DNA of 64,000 bases, from positions 186,001 through 250,000 of the forward strand of contig NZ_QEII01000298.1 in assembly GCF_003347515.1 (NCBI RefSeq), given 5' to 3'. Made by a program: the position numbers and the translations under genes. The notes under the pieces were generated by a model, which searched no databases, was not told the origin of the DNA, and saw only the letters and a program-made list of their open reading frames with translations. Source of the DNA: Rhodoferax ferrireducens. GTDB lineage: Bacteria; Pseudomonadota; Gammaproteobacteria; Burkholderiales; Burkholderiaceae_C. This document shows, piece after piece, positions 36,101 to 43,692 of this stretch (its first letter is position 1; each line of letters starts with the position of its first letter).

Positions 36101-39100
36101 CGTGGAATATCAACACTCAGCGACTTCAGGTTGTGCTCCCGCGCATTGACGATGCGAATCGAATTCTCAGCCGCGTGCAAACCACGATCCGCGGCGGAAG
36201 GGGTTGCGCCGGGCAACGATTTGGCGCTTGCGTATGAGGCGCCCGGCGCAACCCCTTCCGCCGCAGCGAACGCCAAATAAGCACCTCGAGATTCATTCAC
36301 CACATGCACCCCGCCCATCGCCGTCGCATACTCCCGCAAGGCTTTGCCCGTGTGCGACGAAGGATGCTGACGCACGTCGTCAGGGCTGCCATACGCCACG
36401 ACTTCCCCCCCCGCCTCACCCCCTTCAGGACCCAAATCAATCAACCAGTCACTGGCCCGAATCACATCCAGGTTGTGCTCGATCACGATCAGCGAATGAC
36501 CGGCATCCAGCAGCTTGCGCATGGCGCGCATCAGCTTTGCGATATCGTCGAAATGCAGGCCCGTGGTCGGCTCGTCAAACATGAACAGCGCCCCGCGCTT
36601 GGCCGTCGCCTGGCGGCTGGCCGTGGCACTCTTGGCCGCGTCGGCCAGAAAGCCAGCCAGCTTCAGGCGCTGCGCCTCGCCGCCCGACAGCGTCGGCACC
36701 GGCTGACCCAGCTTCACGTACTCCAGACCTACATCCATAATCGGCTGCAGCGCACGCAGGACATCGCGATCGGCTGCAAAAAGAATAGCAGCCTCGCTGA
36801 CCGTCAAGTTCAATACATCGGCGATATTGAGGACGCGTGGAACCGAAGGGGGCATGGATTGCCGCGCTTCGCTCGCAATGACGTCACCCAAATCTACCGA
36901 AGGATGTCCGTCATTGCGAGCAGCGCGTGGCAATCCATTGACTCCAAGCCCACGGTGGGCCGGCCTTTCAATGGTGATTTCAAGAATCTCCGGGCGAAAG
37001 CGCTTGCCGTCGCAGTCCGGGCAGCGCAGGTACACGTCACTCAAGAACTGCATTTCCACATGCTCGAAACCTGAGCCGCCGCAGGTAGCGCAACGGCCGT
37101 CACCGTTGTTGAAGCTGAACTTGGACGCGGTATAGCCACGCTGGCGCGACAGCGGCGCATTGGCAAAAATCTCGCGAATGGCATCCCACGCGCCAACATA
37201 ACTGGCCGGATTCGAGCGCGCTGTTTTGCCAATCGGCGACTGGTCCACAAACACCACATCGCTGAGCTGCTCGGCGCCCAGCAGGCGCTCATGAACACCG
37301 GCCGCCTCCGTGGCTTTGCCAAAGTGGCGCATCAACGCCGGAGCCAAAATATCCTGAATCAAAGTCGATTTGCCCGAGCCGCTGACACCCGTCACGCACA
37401 CCAGACGCTGCAAGGGAAACTCGACCGTGACATTCTTCAGGTTGTGGTCCCGCGCCCCCTCCAGAATCAGGCGCGGCGTGCTCGCCTCCACCAGCCGCTT
37501 GAAGCCCATGCCCACCTGCTTGCGCCCGCCCAGGTAGGCGCCGGTCAGGGTGTCGGCACTGCGCAAATCGGCCGTCGAGCCGTCAAACACAATTTGCCCG
37601 CCGCGCTCGCCCGGGCCGGGGCCCATGTCGATCATGCGGTCAGCCGCCAGCATCACGGCCGGGTCGTGCTCCACCACCACCAGCGTGTTGCCCGCGTCGC
37701 GCAAGCGCTGCATGGCCAGAATGATGCGGTGCATGTCACGCGGATGCAGCCCAATGCTGGGCTCGTCCAGCACAAACAAGGTGTTGACCAGCGAAGTCCC
37801 CAAGGCGGTGGTGAGGTTGATGCGCTGCACCTCGCCCCCGGACAAAGTGCGGCTTTGCCGATCCAGCGTCAGATACCCAATCCCCACATCGCACAAATAC
37901 TTAAGCCGTGTGGAAATCTCCTCAAAAAGGAGTTTCAAAGTCTTGAAATCAGCCGCAGACCGGGCGGGATTGGGGGATGCGGGGGGTGACGATTTGGCGC
38001 TTGCGTATGAGGAGCCTCCCGCATCCCCCAATTCCGCCTGCAGCAAATCGAAAAAGCGCCGCAACCGATCCAGCGGCAGCAACATCAAATCGTGCAAACA
38101 CAGCCCTGGCAAAGCTTCAAGTTGCGGACGGGTCCACTTCACCCCCACCGGCATAAACCGTTTACGAGGATCAAGCACCAAATCGGCCTCCGCCTTGCCA
38201 CCCATACGCCACAACAAGCTCTCTGTCTTCAGCCGCGCACCGCCGCACACCCCACAAGGCGTGTAACTGCGGTACTTGGACAGCAGCACCCGGATGTGCA
38301 TCTTGTACGACTTGGTCTCCAGATACTCAAAGAAGCGCTTGATACCGAACCAGTGCTGGTTCCACTTGCCGTTCCAGTTGGGCGAGCCATGAATCACCCA
38401 GTACTGCTGCTCGGGGGTCAGCTTGTACCAGGGCGTGTCGCGCGGAATACCGGCCGCCTCGGCATGGCGCATCAAATCGTCCTGGGCTTCTTTCCAGGCT
38501 GGTGTTTGCATAGGCTTGACGGCGCCGGCGCGCAAGGTCAGTTTCTCGTTGGGAATCACCAGCCCGTAATCCACCCCGATCACCCGGCCGAAGCCGCGAC
38601 AGGTTTCACAGGCACCGACGGCCGAATTGAACGAAAAAGCCGACGCAATCGGGTCGGCATAACGCACATCGCTTTCCGGACAATGCAGGCCGGTGGAGAA
38701 CTTCCAGATGATCGGCTCCGCAAAAGCTACTGAATTAATAGCATCTTGCGCTTTATCCACGGGGGCTTGAGCCTCATTTAGCACATAAACCGCCAGACGT
38801 CCGCTGCCATGCTTGAGTGCGACTTCAATCGCCTCCACCACGCGCGCACGCTCGGCGCTACCGAGTCGAAAACGGTCGGCCACCACATCCAGTACGAGAC
38901 GAGCCCCCACGCTTGCCACTTCGTGTGCTGCGCTGCCCCCCGAGGGGGCCGTGCCTTGCTTGGGGCGGCCCAGCGCGGCGGCAGCCCCCAAGCTCGCCAC
39001 TTCGCGCCGCGCCTGCACCTTGGTAAAGCCACTAACCGAGAGCCACTGCTCGATTTCTTCCGGCGAGGTGTTGGCGGGCAACTCCACCGGAAAAGTGATG

Positions 39101-39558
39101 GCCAGACGCGGATCAGCCGGCCCCGCCCGCTCGACCAGTTGGGCATAAATACTCTCCGCCGAGTCGTGCCGCACCGGCGCAGCGGTCTCGCGGTCAAACA
39201 ATTGCCCAGCCCGCGCAAACAAGAGCTTCAAATGGTCGTTGAGTTCGGTCATCGTGCCCACCGTTGAGCGCGAGGAACGCACGGGGTTGGTCTGGTCAAT
39301 GGCAATCGCCGGCGGCACGCCTTCCACCTTGTCGACCGCGGGCTTGTCCATGCGGTCCAGGAACTGGCGGGCATAGGCGGAAAAGGTTTCCACATAGCGC
39401 CGCTGTCCTTCCGCATACAGCGTATCGAACACCAGGCTCGACTTGCCCGAGCCACTGGGGCCGGTGACCACCGTCAGCTCGCCGGTGCGAATGTCCAAGT
39501 CAAGATTTTTGAGGTTGTGCTGGCGCGCGCCGCGAATGCGGATGAGACCGTGTGGCAT
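33127..39558 (-). CDS. uvrA: Duplicated UvrA-type excinuclease ATPase (tandem UvrA, 2143 residues)
   Basis: A DNA-damage recognition ATPase of the UvrA family made of two UvrA-like halves in one chain. Four ABC modules are visible. Their Walker A motifs are GPSGSGKSS (near residue 33), GVSGSGKSTLIQD, GVSGSGKSTLAFD and GVSGSGKSTLARD; the signatures are LSGGEVQRINL, LSGGEAQRLKL, LSGGEAQRIRL and LSGGEAQRLKL. Zinc-type Cys pairs include CGVCGG, CATCGG, CPDCDG, CPVC and CAGCEG. Long UvrA proteins of this tandem form are known in Comamonadaceae. Two standard UvrA proteins would total about 1900 residues; the excess is largely encoded by in-frame repeats, listed separately, that fall in linkers and not in catalytic motifs. 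The frame is intact throughout. It may act in repair in addition to a standard uvrA elsewhere. Confidence 0.93.
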   Translation of the reverse strand: MPHGLIRIRGARQHNLKNLDLDIRTGELTVVTGPSGSGKSSLVFDTLYAEGQRRYVETFSAYARQFLDRMDKPAVDKVEGVPPAIAIDQTNPVRSSRSTVGTMTELNDHLKLLFARAGQLFDRETAAPVRHDSAESIYAQLVERAGPADPRLAITFPVELPANTSPEEIEQWLSVSGFTKVQARREVASLGAAAALGRPKQGTAPSGGSAAHEVASVGARLVLDVVADRFRLGSAERARVVEAIEVALKHGSGRLAVYVLNEAQAPVDKAQDAINSVAFAEPIIWKFSTGLHCPESDVRYADPIASAFSFNSAVGACETCRGFGRVIGVDYGLVIPNEKLTLRAGAVKPMQTPAWKEAQDDLMRHAEAAGIPRDTPWYKLTPEQQYWVIHGSPNWNGKWNQHWFGIKRFFEYLETKSYKMHIRVLLSKYRSYTPCGVCGGARLKTESLLWRMGGKAEADLVLDPRKRFMPVGVKWTRPQLEALPGLCLHDLMLLPLDRLRRFFDLLQAELGDAGGSSYASAKSSPPASPNPARSAADFKTLKLLFEEISTRLKYLCDVGIGYLTLDRQSRTLSGGEVQRINLTTALGTSLVNTLFVLDEPSIGLHPRDMHRIILAMQRLRDAGNTLVVVEHDPAVMLAADRMIDMGPGPGERGGQIVFDGSTADLRSADTLTGAYLGGRKQVGMGFKRLVEASTPRLILEGARDHNLKNVTVEFPLQRLVCVTGVSGSGKSTLIQDILAPALMRHFGKATEAAGVHERLLGAEQLSDVVFVDQSPIGKTARSNPASYVGAWDAIREIFANAPLSRQRGYTASKFSFNNGDGRCATCGGSGFEHVEMQFLSDVYLRCPDCDGKRFRPEILEITIERPAHRGLGVNGLPRAARNDGHPSVDLGDVIASEARQSMPPSVPRVLNIADVLNLTVSEAAILFAADRDVLRALQPIMDVGLEYVKLGQPVPTLSGGEAQRLKLAGFLADAAKSATASRQATAKRGALFMFDEPTTGLHFDDIAKLMRAMRKLLDAGHSLIVIEHNLDVIRASDWLIDLGPEGGEAGGEVVAYGSPDDVRQHPSSHTGKALREYATAMGGVHVVNESRGAYLAFAAAEGVAPGASYASAKSLPGATPSAADRGLHAAENSIRIVNAREHNLKSLSVDIPRGKFTVVTGVSGSGKSTLAFDILFNEGQRRYLESLNAYARSIVQPAGRPEVDAVYGIPPTVAIEQRLSRGGRKSTVGTTTEVWHFLRLLFVKLGTQHCIHDGTPVAPQTPDSIAAQLLKNFRGQHIGLLAPLVMNRKGVYTELADWARPRGFTHLRVDGNFLPTTGFPRIDRFKEHTIELPVLSLDVKPENEAQLRAALAQALVHGKGVVHVLSDLGGLQALMQAGTSTAGLGRLSVFSTKRACPVCSTSYAELDPRLFSYNSKHGWCPDCVGTGVRLTKEQRKVFDDSVKDDDNKGREQTFAEADVEDLVDAACPACQGTRLNATARAVKFGLQLASGASQGRDAKLAIDAVAITELARLSVTDLRQWVETLQRLGRMSRRETDIARDLVPEIKSRLEFLEQVGLGYLTLDRGAPTLSGGEAQRIRLAAQLGSNLQGVCYVLDEPTIGLHARDNQILLGALQSLSDKGNTLVVVEHDEDTIRHADHIIDIGPSAGKRGGRLVAEGSVSDIVKVGDSQTGRYLLHAMKHPLKVRRSVLVPLAAAGVGAVPAAAGAGSPGASYASAKSLPGEPAPTAMPLRASANLVATGAKSSSTVAVNVGEHAVNAGSEFVFVPAPRKKKKVASTLASDPNVADPDVQRWLTVHGASLHNLQTVTAQVPLSRLVAVTGVSGSGKSTLARDVLLSNVHSAVQKRSTKAGRDALAAGEQIAWTGCESVTGYETVDRVLEVDQTPIGKTPRSCPATYIGFWDIIRKLFADTLEAKARGYAANRFSFNTGEGRCAGCEGQGIRTVAMSFLPDVKVLCETCKGARFNPETLAVTWRGKNIGDVLQMEVDEAVEFFAAMPNISHPLQLMKDVGLGYLTLGQPSPTLSGGEAQRLKLVTELSKVRDDITRRGQKAPHTLYVLDEPTVGLHMADVEKLIKVLHRLVDGGHSVVVIEHDLDVIAEADWVLDLGPDGGKAGGRVVAASTPEGVVALGTHTGVALAAVLAR
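34381..34444. repeat. Constant-core palindrome, copy A (in uvrA)
   Basis: Perfect 19-base arms (34381-34399 CGGAGCCGGTTCGCCGGGC; 34426-34444 complementary) flank a 26-base core (34400-34425) that begins AACGATTTGGCGCTTGCGTA. On the coding strand the core reads ASYASAKS. It sits in the linker before the fourth ABC module. Confidence 0.95.
36191..36264. repeat. Constant-core palindrome, copy B (in uvrA)
   Basis: Perfect 24-base arms (36191-36214, beginning GCGGCGGAAGGGGTTGCGCC; 36241-36264 complementary) flank a core (36215-36240) identical to that of copy A over 26 bases. The arms differ from those of copy A except for GCCGGGC next to the core. It encodes PGASYASAKSLPG in the linker between the two UvrA halves. 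Confidence 0.95.
36854..36938. repeat. REP-like inverted pair inside uvrA
   Basis: Two facing REP units (36854-36883, ATGGATTGCCGCGCTTCGCT onward; 36909-36938, CGTCATTGCGAGCAGCGCGT onward) lie in frame in uvrA and add about 30 residues, including DVIASEARQS, just before the second ABC signature region. The same family occurs between tlyA and metF and at 62065. Confidence 0.9.
37965..38036. repeat. Constant-core palindrome, copy C (in uvrA)
   Basis: Arms 37965-37983 (CGGGATTGGGGGATGCGGG) and 38018-38036 are complementary at 18 of 19 positions. They flank a core (37989-38012) matching copies A and B over 24 bases. Five bases on each side between arm and core are only partly complementary, so this copy looks older. 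It encodes GGSSYASAKSSPP. Confidence 0.92.
38726..38779 (-). repeat. Dispersed 54-base element, copy 5 (inside uvrA)
   Basis: Read on the minus strand: AAATGAGGCTCAAGCCCCCG, then GCGCAAGATGCTATTAATTC and AGTAGC. It lies in the same direction as uvrA and in frame, encoding NEAQAPVDKAQDAINSVA. Confidence 0.8.
38903..39004. repeat. Repeat unit with direct-repeat ends inside uvrA
   Basis: A 21-base direct repeat (38903-38923 GCCCCCACGCTTGCCACTTC; 38984-39004, 2 mismatches) brackets about 60 bases. These hold a GCCCCCCGAGGGGGC hairpin and a GCTTGGGG/CCCCAAGC stem. It is in frame and encodes REVASLGA and HEVASVGA on either side of a Gly/Ala-rich loop. I associate this repeat type with Comamonadaceae genomes. 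Confidence 0.8.
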
Positions 39559-39734
39559 GTCTTGATGTCTTTCCTGTGGGAGCCAGACATTCTAGGCAGT
39601 TCATCTCGCAGGGCCGCGCCACGGGGTCATCCTGAAGCGGGCCCGATCACAGATCGACCGGATACGGGTAGTTTCCACAATGATAAATATCAAAGAATCA
39701 GGATACAGTGACCCCGACTTACAAGGATTTCAAC

Positions 39735-40841
39735 ATGAGACTTGGACATTCCGTGCTGGGGGCATTGCTGCTGGCGACCATGGGCGTGGCCGCCCAGGCG
39801 CAAATTTTGATCGGCCAGACGGCGGGTTTCACGGGCTCGGTCGCGGCGGGTGTGAAAGAAACCACGGACGGCGCCAAGCTCTATCTGGATGCGGTCAACG
39901 CCAGAGGGGGTGTCAACGGCCAACGGATTGAACTGATTTCGCTGGATGACAAATTCGACCCCAAGCTGGCCAGCGAAAACGCCCGCAAACTGATTGAGGA
40001 GCAGAACGTCCTGGCCATGTTTCTCACGCGGGGTACACCCCACACCGAAGCCATTTTGCCGTTTCTGGACAAGCATGGCGTGCCCCTGATCGGGCCGTCT
40101 ACGGGTGCCATGGTGTTGCATGCACCAGTCAAGAAACATGTTTTCAACGTTCGGGCGACTTATCAGCGTGAAGCTGAAAAGGCCATCGCCCACCTCGCCA
40201 CCATTGGCATCACCCGGATTGCCGTGATCCACGCCGATGACAGCTTCGGGGCGGATGGCCTGACCGGTGCGCAAAAAGGCCTGGCGGGCGCCAAGCTGAC
40301 GCCCGCCGCCGTGGAGAAATTTAACCGCTCCAAACCCGACTTCTCCCAACTCGCCCCCAAGATCGCCAAGACCGATGCGCAGGCGGTCATGATGATCGCT
40401 TCCGGCGCCGCCGTGGTGGACTGCATCAAGGCCTTGAAAGCCGCTGGCAGCAATGCCCAGTTTGTCACGCTGTCCAACAATGCATCGGGCGGATTCATCA
40501 AAAGCCTGGGCGACAATGCCCGCGGCGTCATCGTGACGCAAGTGCTTCCTCAGTCGGTCGGTTACATGCTTGTCAAGGAAGCCAGCGATCTGGCGCGAGC
40601 CAAAAACGTCAACGACGTCAGCCCCGCCATGCTGGAAGGGTTTTCCGCCGCCAAAGTGCTGGTCGAGGCGCTACGGCGGGCCGGCCCCAAACCCAGCCGC
40701 GAGCGCATTCAGTCTGCGCTGGAAGGGATCAAGAAGTTCGATATTGGCGGGCTGGAGGTGAGCTTCAGCACGGAAGATCACACAGGCCTGGACTTTGCCG
40801 ACCTGTCCATCATCAGCAACGACGGCAAATTCAGGCGTTGA
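39735..40841 (+). CDS. ABC transporter substrate-binding protein (Leu/Ile/Val-binding type)
   Basis: A periplasmic binding protein of type I fold, of the LivJ-like family for branched-chain amino acids or related compounds. The 368-residue precursor has a signal peptide (MRLGHSVLGALLLATMGVAA, cleavage after AQA). Family landmarks are LIGQTAGFTGSVAAG, GAKLYLDAVNARGGVNGQRI, LSLDDKFDP-like ISLDDKFDPKLASENARKL and ITRIAVIHADDSFGADG. ATG at 39735 has AAGGA upstream. No permease or ATPase genes lie next to it, so it is an orphan that may use another transporter or serve as a sensor. The 176 bases before it show no gene. Confidence 0.9.
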   Translation: MRLGHSVLGALLLATMGVAAQAQILIGQTAGFTGSVAAGVKETTDGAKLYLDAVNARGGVNGQRIELISLDDKFDPKLASENARKLIEEQNVLAMFLTRGTPHTEAILPFLDKHGVPLIGPSTGAMVLHAPVKKHVFNVRATYQREAEKAIAHLATIGITRIAVIHADDSFGADGLTGAQKGLAGAKLTPAAVEKFNRSKPDFSQLAPKIAKTDAQAVMMIASGAAVVDCIKALKAAGSNAQFVTLSNNASGGFIKSLGDNARGVIVTQVLPQSVGYMLVKEASDLARAKNVNDVSPAMLEGFSAAKVLVEALRRAGPKPSRERIQSALEGIKKFDIGGLEVSFSTEDHTGLDFADLSIISNDGKFRR

Positions 40842-40866
40842 ACCTGAGGAGTAAGCCAACTCACGG

Positions 40867-41346
40867 CTAACCCTTGAGTGCCTGCTCCAGAGCAACGCAG
40901 GACTTGGTGCCAACGGCGTCCTGGATTTTGGGCAGCAGTGCGAGTAAGTCGTCAAAGCCACTGGCCGCTTCCACCGCCAGATTCAGTCTGAAGCCACGCA
41001 AACCAAGACTGGCTGTGAGCTGGGTTGCAATCGGCATGGCGGCGCTGTAGCGCTCTTGGGACGAACGCGAACTGACGGGCAAGGCCGGCGGCGGCTCATC
41101 GGCACTGCTACGGAAGACGCCGGGGCTTAAAACCGGTGCAGCATCACGCGCGGCGACCAGAAAACCCTGTTCGACGAGATGATCAATGTCTTCCTGGCTG
41201 ATACCGAGACCGCTGGTGGAGGCCAGCACCTGCCCTATGGACTTGACACCATCAAACAGAATAAAGGCCGAGCGCTGGCGGGCCGACAACAGGACAGACC
41301 GGGCTTTGAACGCGTGTTGACCCGCTTCCGTTTTTGAAAATTTCAT
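40867..41346 (-). CDS. Small cytoplasmic protein, paralogue of the 43693 gene
   Basis: I do not recognise a named family. The 159-residue protein has an N-terminal part (about residues 4-65) resembling a winged-helix fold: KTEAGQHAFKARSVLLSARQ, FILFDGVKSIGQVL and DIDHLVEQGFL. A Pro/Ser-rich linker (about 70-95) leads to a helical C-terminal part. The same layout and the KTEAG start occur in the gene at 43693, on the other side of the MHS transporter. No membrane segment or signal peptide is present. A regulatory role is possible but not shown. Confidence 0.75.
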   Translation of the reverse strand: MKFSKTEAGQHAFKARSVLLSARQRSAFILFDGVKSIGQVLASTSGLGISQEDIDHLVEQGFLVAARDAAPVLSPGVFRSSADEPPPALPVSSRSSQERYSAAMPIATQLTASLGLRGFRLNLAVEAASGFDDLLALLPKIQDAVGTKSCVALEQALKG

Positions 41347-41430
41347 TGCCGCATTTTAGGGTTTGGACGCGACCAAGTCAGCGCGGATTTACCCTTGCCT
41401 GCAAGCCTGCAGCAGACGATTCGACGACGA

Positions 41431-41589
41431 CTATTTGCTGGCAGGGGCCGAGGCTGGCCCGACGGCAGCTGGCTCATGCATGGCTTCCGTGCCATGTTTC
41501 TCACCGCTTAAATCAATATTGCCACCCTTGCTCAAAATGAACAGGGCCAGGCCCGCAAAAATGGCGAAAGCCACTGCAATTTTCCACAT
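41431..41589 (-). CDS. Small single-pass membrane protein
   Basis: A 52-residue protein with one membrane helix (MWKIAVAFAIFAGLALFIL, residues 1-19) and a hydrophilic tail (SKGGNIDLSGEKHGTEAM, ending in Ala/Pro/Ser). ATG at 41589 has GGGAG 7 bases upstream, a strong ribosome binding site that decides the start. It lies downstream of the MHS transporter on the same strand, after that gene's terminator, so it would be read only by read-through or from its own promoter. Function is unknown. Confidence 0.65.
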   Translation of the reverse strand: MWKIAVAFAIFAGLALFILSKGGNIDLSGEKHGTEAMHEPAAVGPASAPASK

Positions 41590-41626
41590 ATCAATCTCCC
41601 TGAAACAGGCCCCCGCAAATGAGGGG

Positions 41627-41655
41627 CAAAAAATGGCCCTCGCGTGGAGGGCCAT
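41627..41655 (-). terminator. Terminator of the MHS transporter gene
   Basis: Arms ATGGCCCTC (41633-41641) and GAGGGCCAT (41647-41655) with a 5-base loop are followed on the minus strand by TTTTTTGC, 49 bases after the transporter stop codon. Confidence 0.88.
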
Positions 41656-41703
41656 TCAGCTAGGAACCGCGCCAAATCAGCACGGTCAAATCATCAGCAA
41701 ACT

Positions 41704-43362
41704 TTAGTCGTTGGCGTAAATGTCAACGTCCTTGGTTTCCTTGACAAACAGCATACCGATAACAAAAGTCATACCGGCCACGATGATGGGGTACCACAAG
41801 CCGTTATACATATTGCCGGTCTGCGCCACGATGGCGAAAGCGGTGGTCGGCAGCAGGCCGCCAAACCAGCCATTGCCAATGTGATAGGGCAAGCTCATCG
41901 AGGTGTAGCGAATGCGGGTGGGGAACATCTCCACCAGCATGGCGGCGATTGGGCCGTACACCATGGTCACCAGGATCACCAGGTAGGTGAGGATGGCGAC
42001 CACCTTGAAGGAGTCGACCTTGGCCATATCGGCTTTGGCGGGATACCCGGCGGCTTTCAGAGCGTCAGCCACAGCTTTCTTGAACTCGGCATCTTTCGCC
42101 TTGGCCTCGGCCGCAGGCAGACCCTTGGACGTGTAGCTCGGGATCACGGTTGTGCCAATGGTGATGGTCGCCGGTGCACCGGCCGCGCCGACCACATTGT
42201 CATAACTCACTGAAGCGCCGGCCAGCACCTGCTTGGCGATATCGCACGAACTGGTGAACTTGACCGTACCGGTCGGGTTGAACTGGAAGGAGCACTCTTT
42301 GTCGTCCGAGGTCACCACCACTTTGTTCGCGGCCTGAGCGGCAGCCAGCGCCGGATTGGCGGCCTTGGTCAGTGCCGTGAACACGGGGAAGTAAGTCAAC
42401 ACAGCCAACAGGCAACCCGCCATGATGATGGGCTTGCGACCGATCTTGTCTGACCAGGCACCAAACACGATGAAGAACGGTGTGCCGATGAGCAGGGAAA
42501 TAGCCACATAGATGTTGGCGGTCGCACCGTCCACCTTGAGCGCTTGCGTCAGGAAGAACAAGGCGTAAAACTGGCCCGAATACCACACGACGGCTTGACC
42601 GGCAGTCAGTCCGATCAGGGCCAAGATCACGATTTTCAGATTTTTCCACTGACCGAATGACTCGCTCAACGGTGCTTTGGAGGTCTTGCCTTCCGCCTTC
42701 ATTTTGGCGAAAGCGGGCGACTCGTTCATGCTCAAACGAATCCACACCGACACGGCCAGCAAAGCAATCGAGACGATGAACGGAACACGCCAACCCCAAT
42801 CGGCAAATGCAGCCTCGCCAATCAGGGTACGCGTGCCCAGAATCACCATCAGACTCAGGAACAGGCCCAAAGTGGCCGTGGTCTGAATCCATGAGGTGTA
42901 GGCGCCACGCTTGCCTTGTGGCGAGTGTTCTGCGACATAGGTCGCTGCACCACCGTATTCACCACCCAGCGCCAGGCCTTGCAGCATGCGCAGGGCAATC
43001 AGGATCACGGGCGCGGCCACGCCGATGGTGGCGTAGTTCGGCAGGATACCCACGATGAACGTGGACAGGCCCATGATCAGGATGGTCACCAGAAAGGTGT
43101 ACTTACGGCCAATCATGTCACCCAGGCGACCAAACACCAGCGCGCCAAAGGGCCGCACGATGAAGCCGGCAGCAAAGGCGAGCAGCGCAAAAATGAAGGC
43201 CGAACCCTCATCGAGACCGCTAAAGAACTGCTTGGCAATAATGGCGGCAAGTGAGCCGTAGAGGTAGAAGTCGTACCACTCAAAAACGGTACCCAACGAA
43301 GAAGCGAAGATCACCTTCTTTTCTTCGGCGGTCATTGGCCGTGCGGCCGCTGTGGTTGCCAT
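41704..43362 (-). CDS. MHS-family metabolite:proton symporter (MFS) with a long inserted loop
   Basis: An inner-membrane symporter of the ShiA/ProP/KgtP group. The 552-residue protein has the family N-terminus SSLGTVFEWYDFYLYGSLAA, the A-motif FGRLGDMIGRKYTF, and GLALGGEYGGAATYVAEH, which is diagnostic for MHS members. Usual members have about 430-450 residues. The excess is an insertion of about 115 residues (about 330-450) between membrane helices, with two Cys (KECSFQF and SSCDIAK), Gly/Thr/Val-rich beta-like sequence and an Ala/Lys-rich helix. It is probably periplasmic. The substrate is unknown; small organic acids or betaines are typical. Confidence 0.88.
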   Translation of the reverse strand: MATTAAARPMTAEEKKVIFASSLGTVFEWYDFYLYGSLAAIIAKQFFSGLDEGSAFIFALLAFAAGFIVRPFGALVFGRLGDMIGRKYTFLVTILIMGLSTFIVGILPNYATIGVAAPVILIALRMLQGLALGGEYGGAATYVAEHSPQGKRGAYTSWIQTTATLGLFLSLMVILGTRTLIGEAAFADWGWRVPFIVSIALLAVSVWIRLSMNESPAFAKMKAEGKTSKAPLSESFGQWKNLKIVILALIGLTAGQAVVWYSGQFYALFFLTQALKVDGATANIYVAISLLIGTPFFIVFGAWSDKIGRKPIIMAGCLLAVLTYFPVFTALTKAANPALAAAQAANKVVVTSDDKECSFQFNPTGTVKFTSSCDIAKQVLAGASVSYDNVVGAAGAPATITIGTTVIPSYTSKGLPAAEAKAKDAEFKKAVADALKAAGYPAKADMAKVDSFKVVAILTYLVILVTMVYGPIAAMLVEMFPTRIRYTSMSLPYHIGNGWFGGLLPTTAFAIVAQTGNMYNGLWYPIIVAGMTFVIGMLFVKETKDVDIYAND

Positions 43363-43419
43363 ATTTTTGTCTCCTGTATATTTAGTTTGAGTCCACCGAA
43401 TGGAGGCTCGACAGAATTA

Positions 43420-43446
43420 TCAGAGCGGGTTCTGACCCCGCTCTGA
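43420..43446. repeat. Hairpin in the spacer upstream of the MHS transporter
   Basis: A perfect 10-base stem, TCAGAGCGGG (43420-43429) and CCCGCTCTGA (43437-43446), with a 7-base loop. It lies 58 bases upstream of the transporter ATG in the 330-base divergent spacer (43363-43692), which shows no gene. There is no T-run. It may be a leader structure or an operator. Confidence 0.6.
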
Positions 43447-43692
43447 CGCGAAACCAACACAGGCTTGCGGCAAACTGAATACCCGCTGACAAACTAGGGT
43501 GAAACCCTTTGATCAGCTTTCGCCATGTGAGAATCAGGCGCATCCATTCGGGTAAACCCCAACCAGTTTCAGATTGAGTTTTCAGCATGATTCCATAATG
43601 CAGAGAGCCCACAACGGTGAGCCGCAAGGGCGCCCTTGGTCGACGACAACCCGCCTGACAAGAGCCCGCTGAAAAGAGACAGGAGAATCGAC

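Noticed and set aside
34381-38036. CRISPR-like repeat array in uvrA
   Set aside because: The copies are 1.7-1.9 kb apart and lie within coding sequence, with no regular spacers and no cas gene.
40867-41346. PilZ domain in the small protein
   Set aside because: Its size and neighbourhood suggested PilZ, but neither RxxxR followed by a beta strand nor a D/NxSxxG motif is present.
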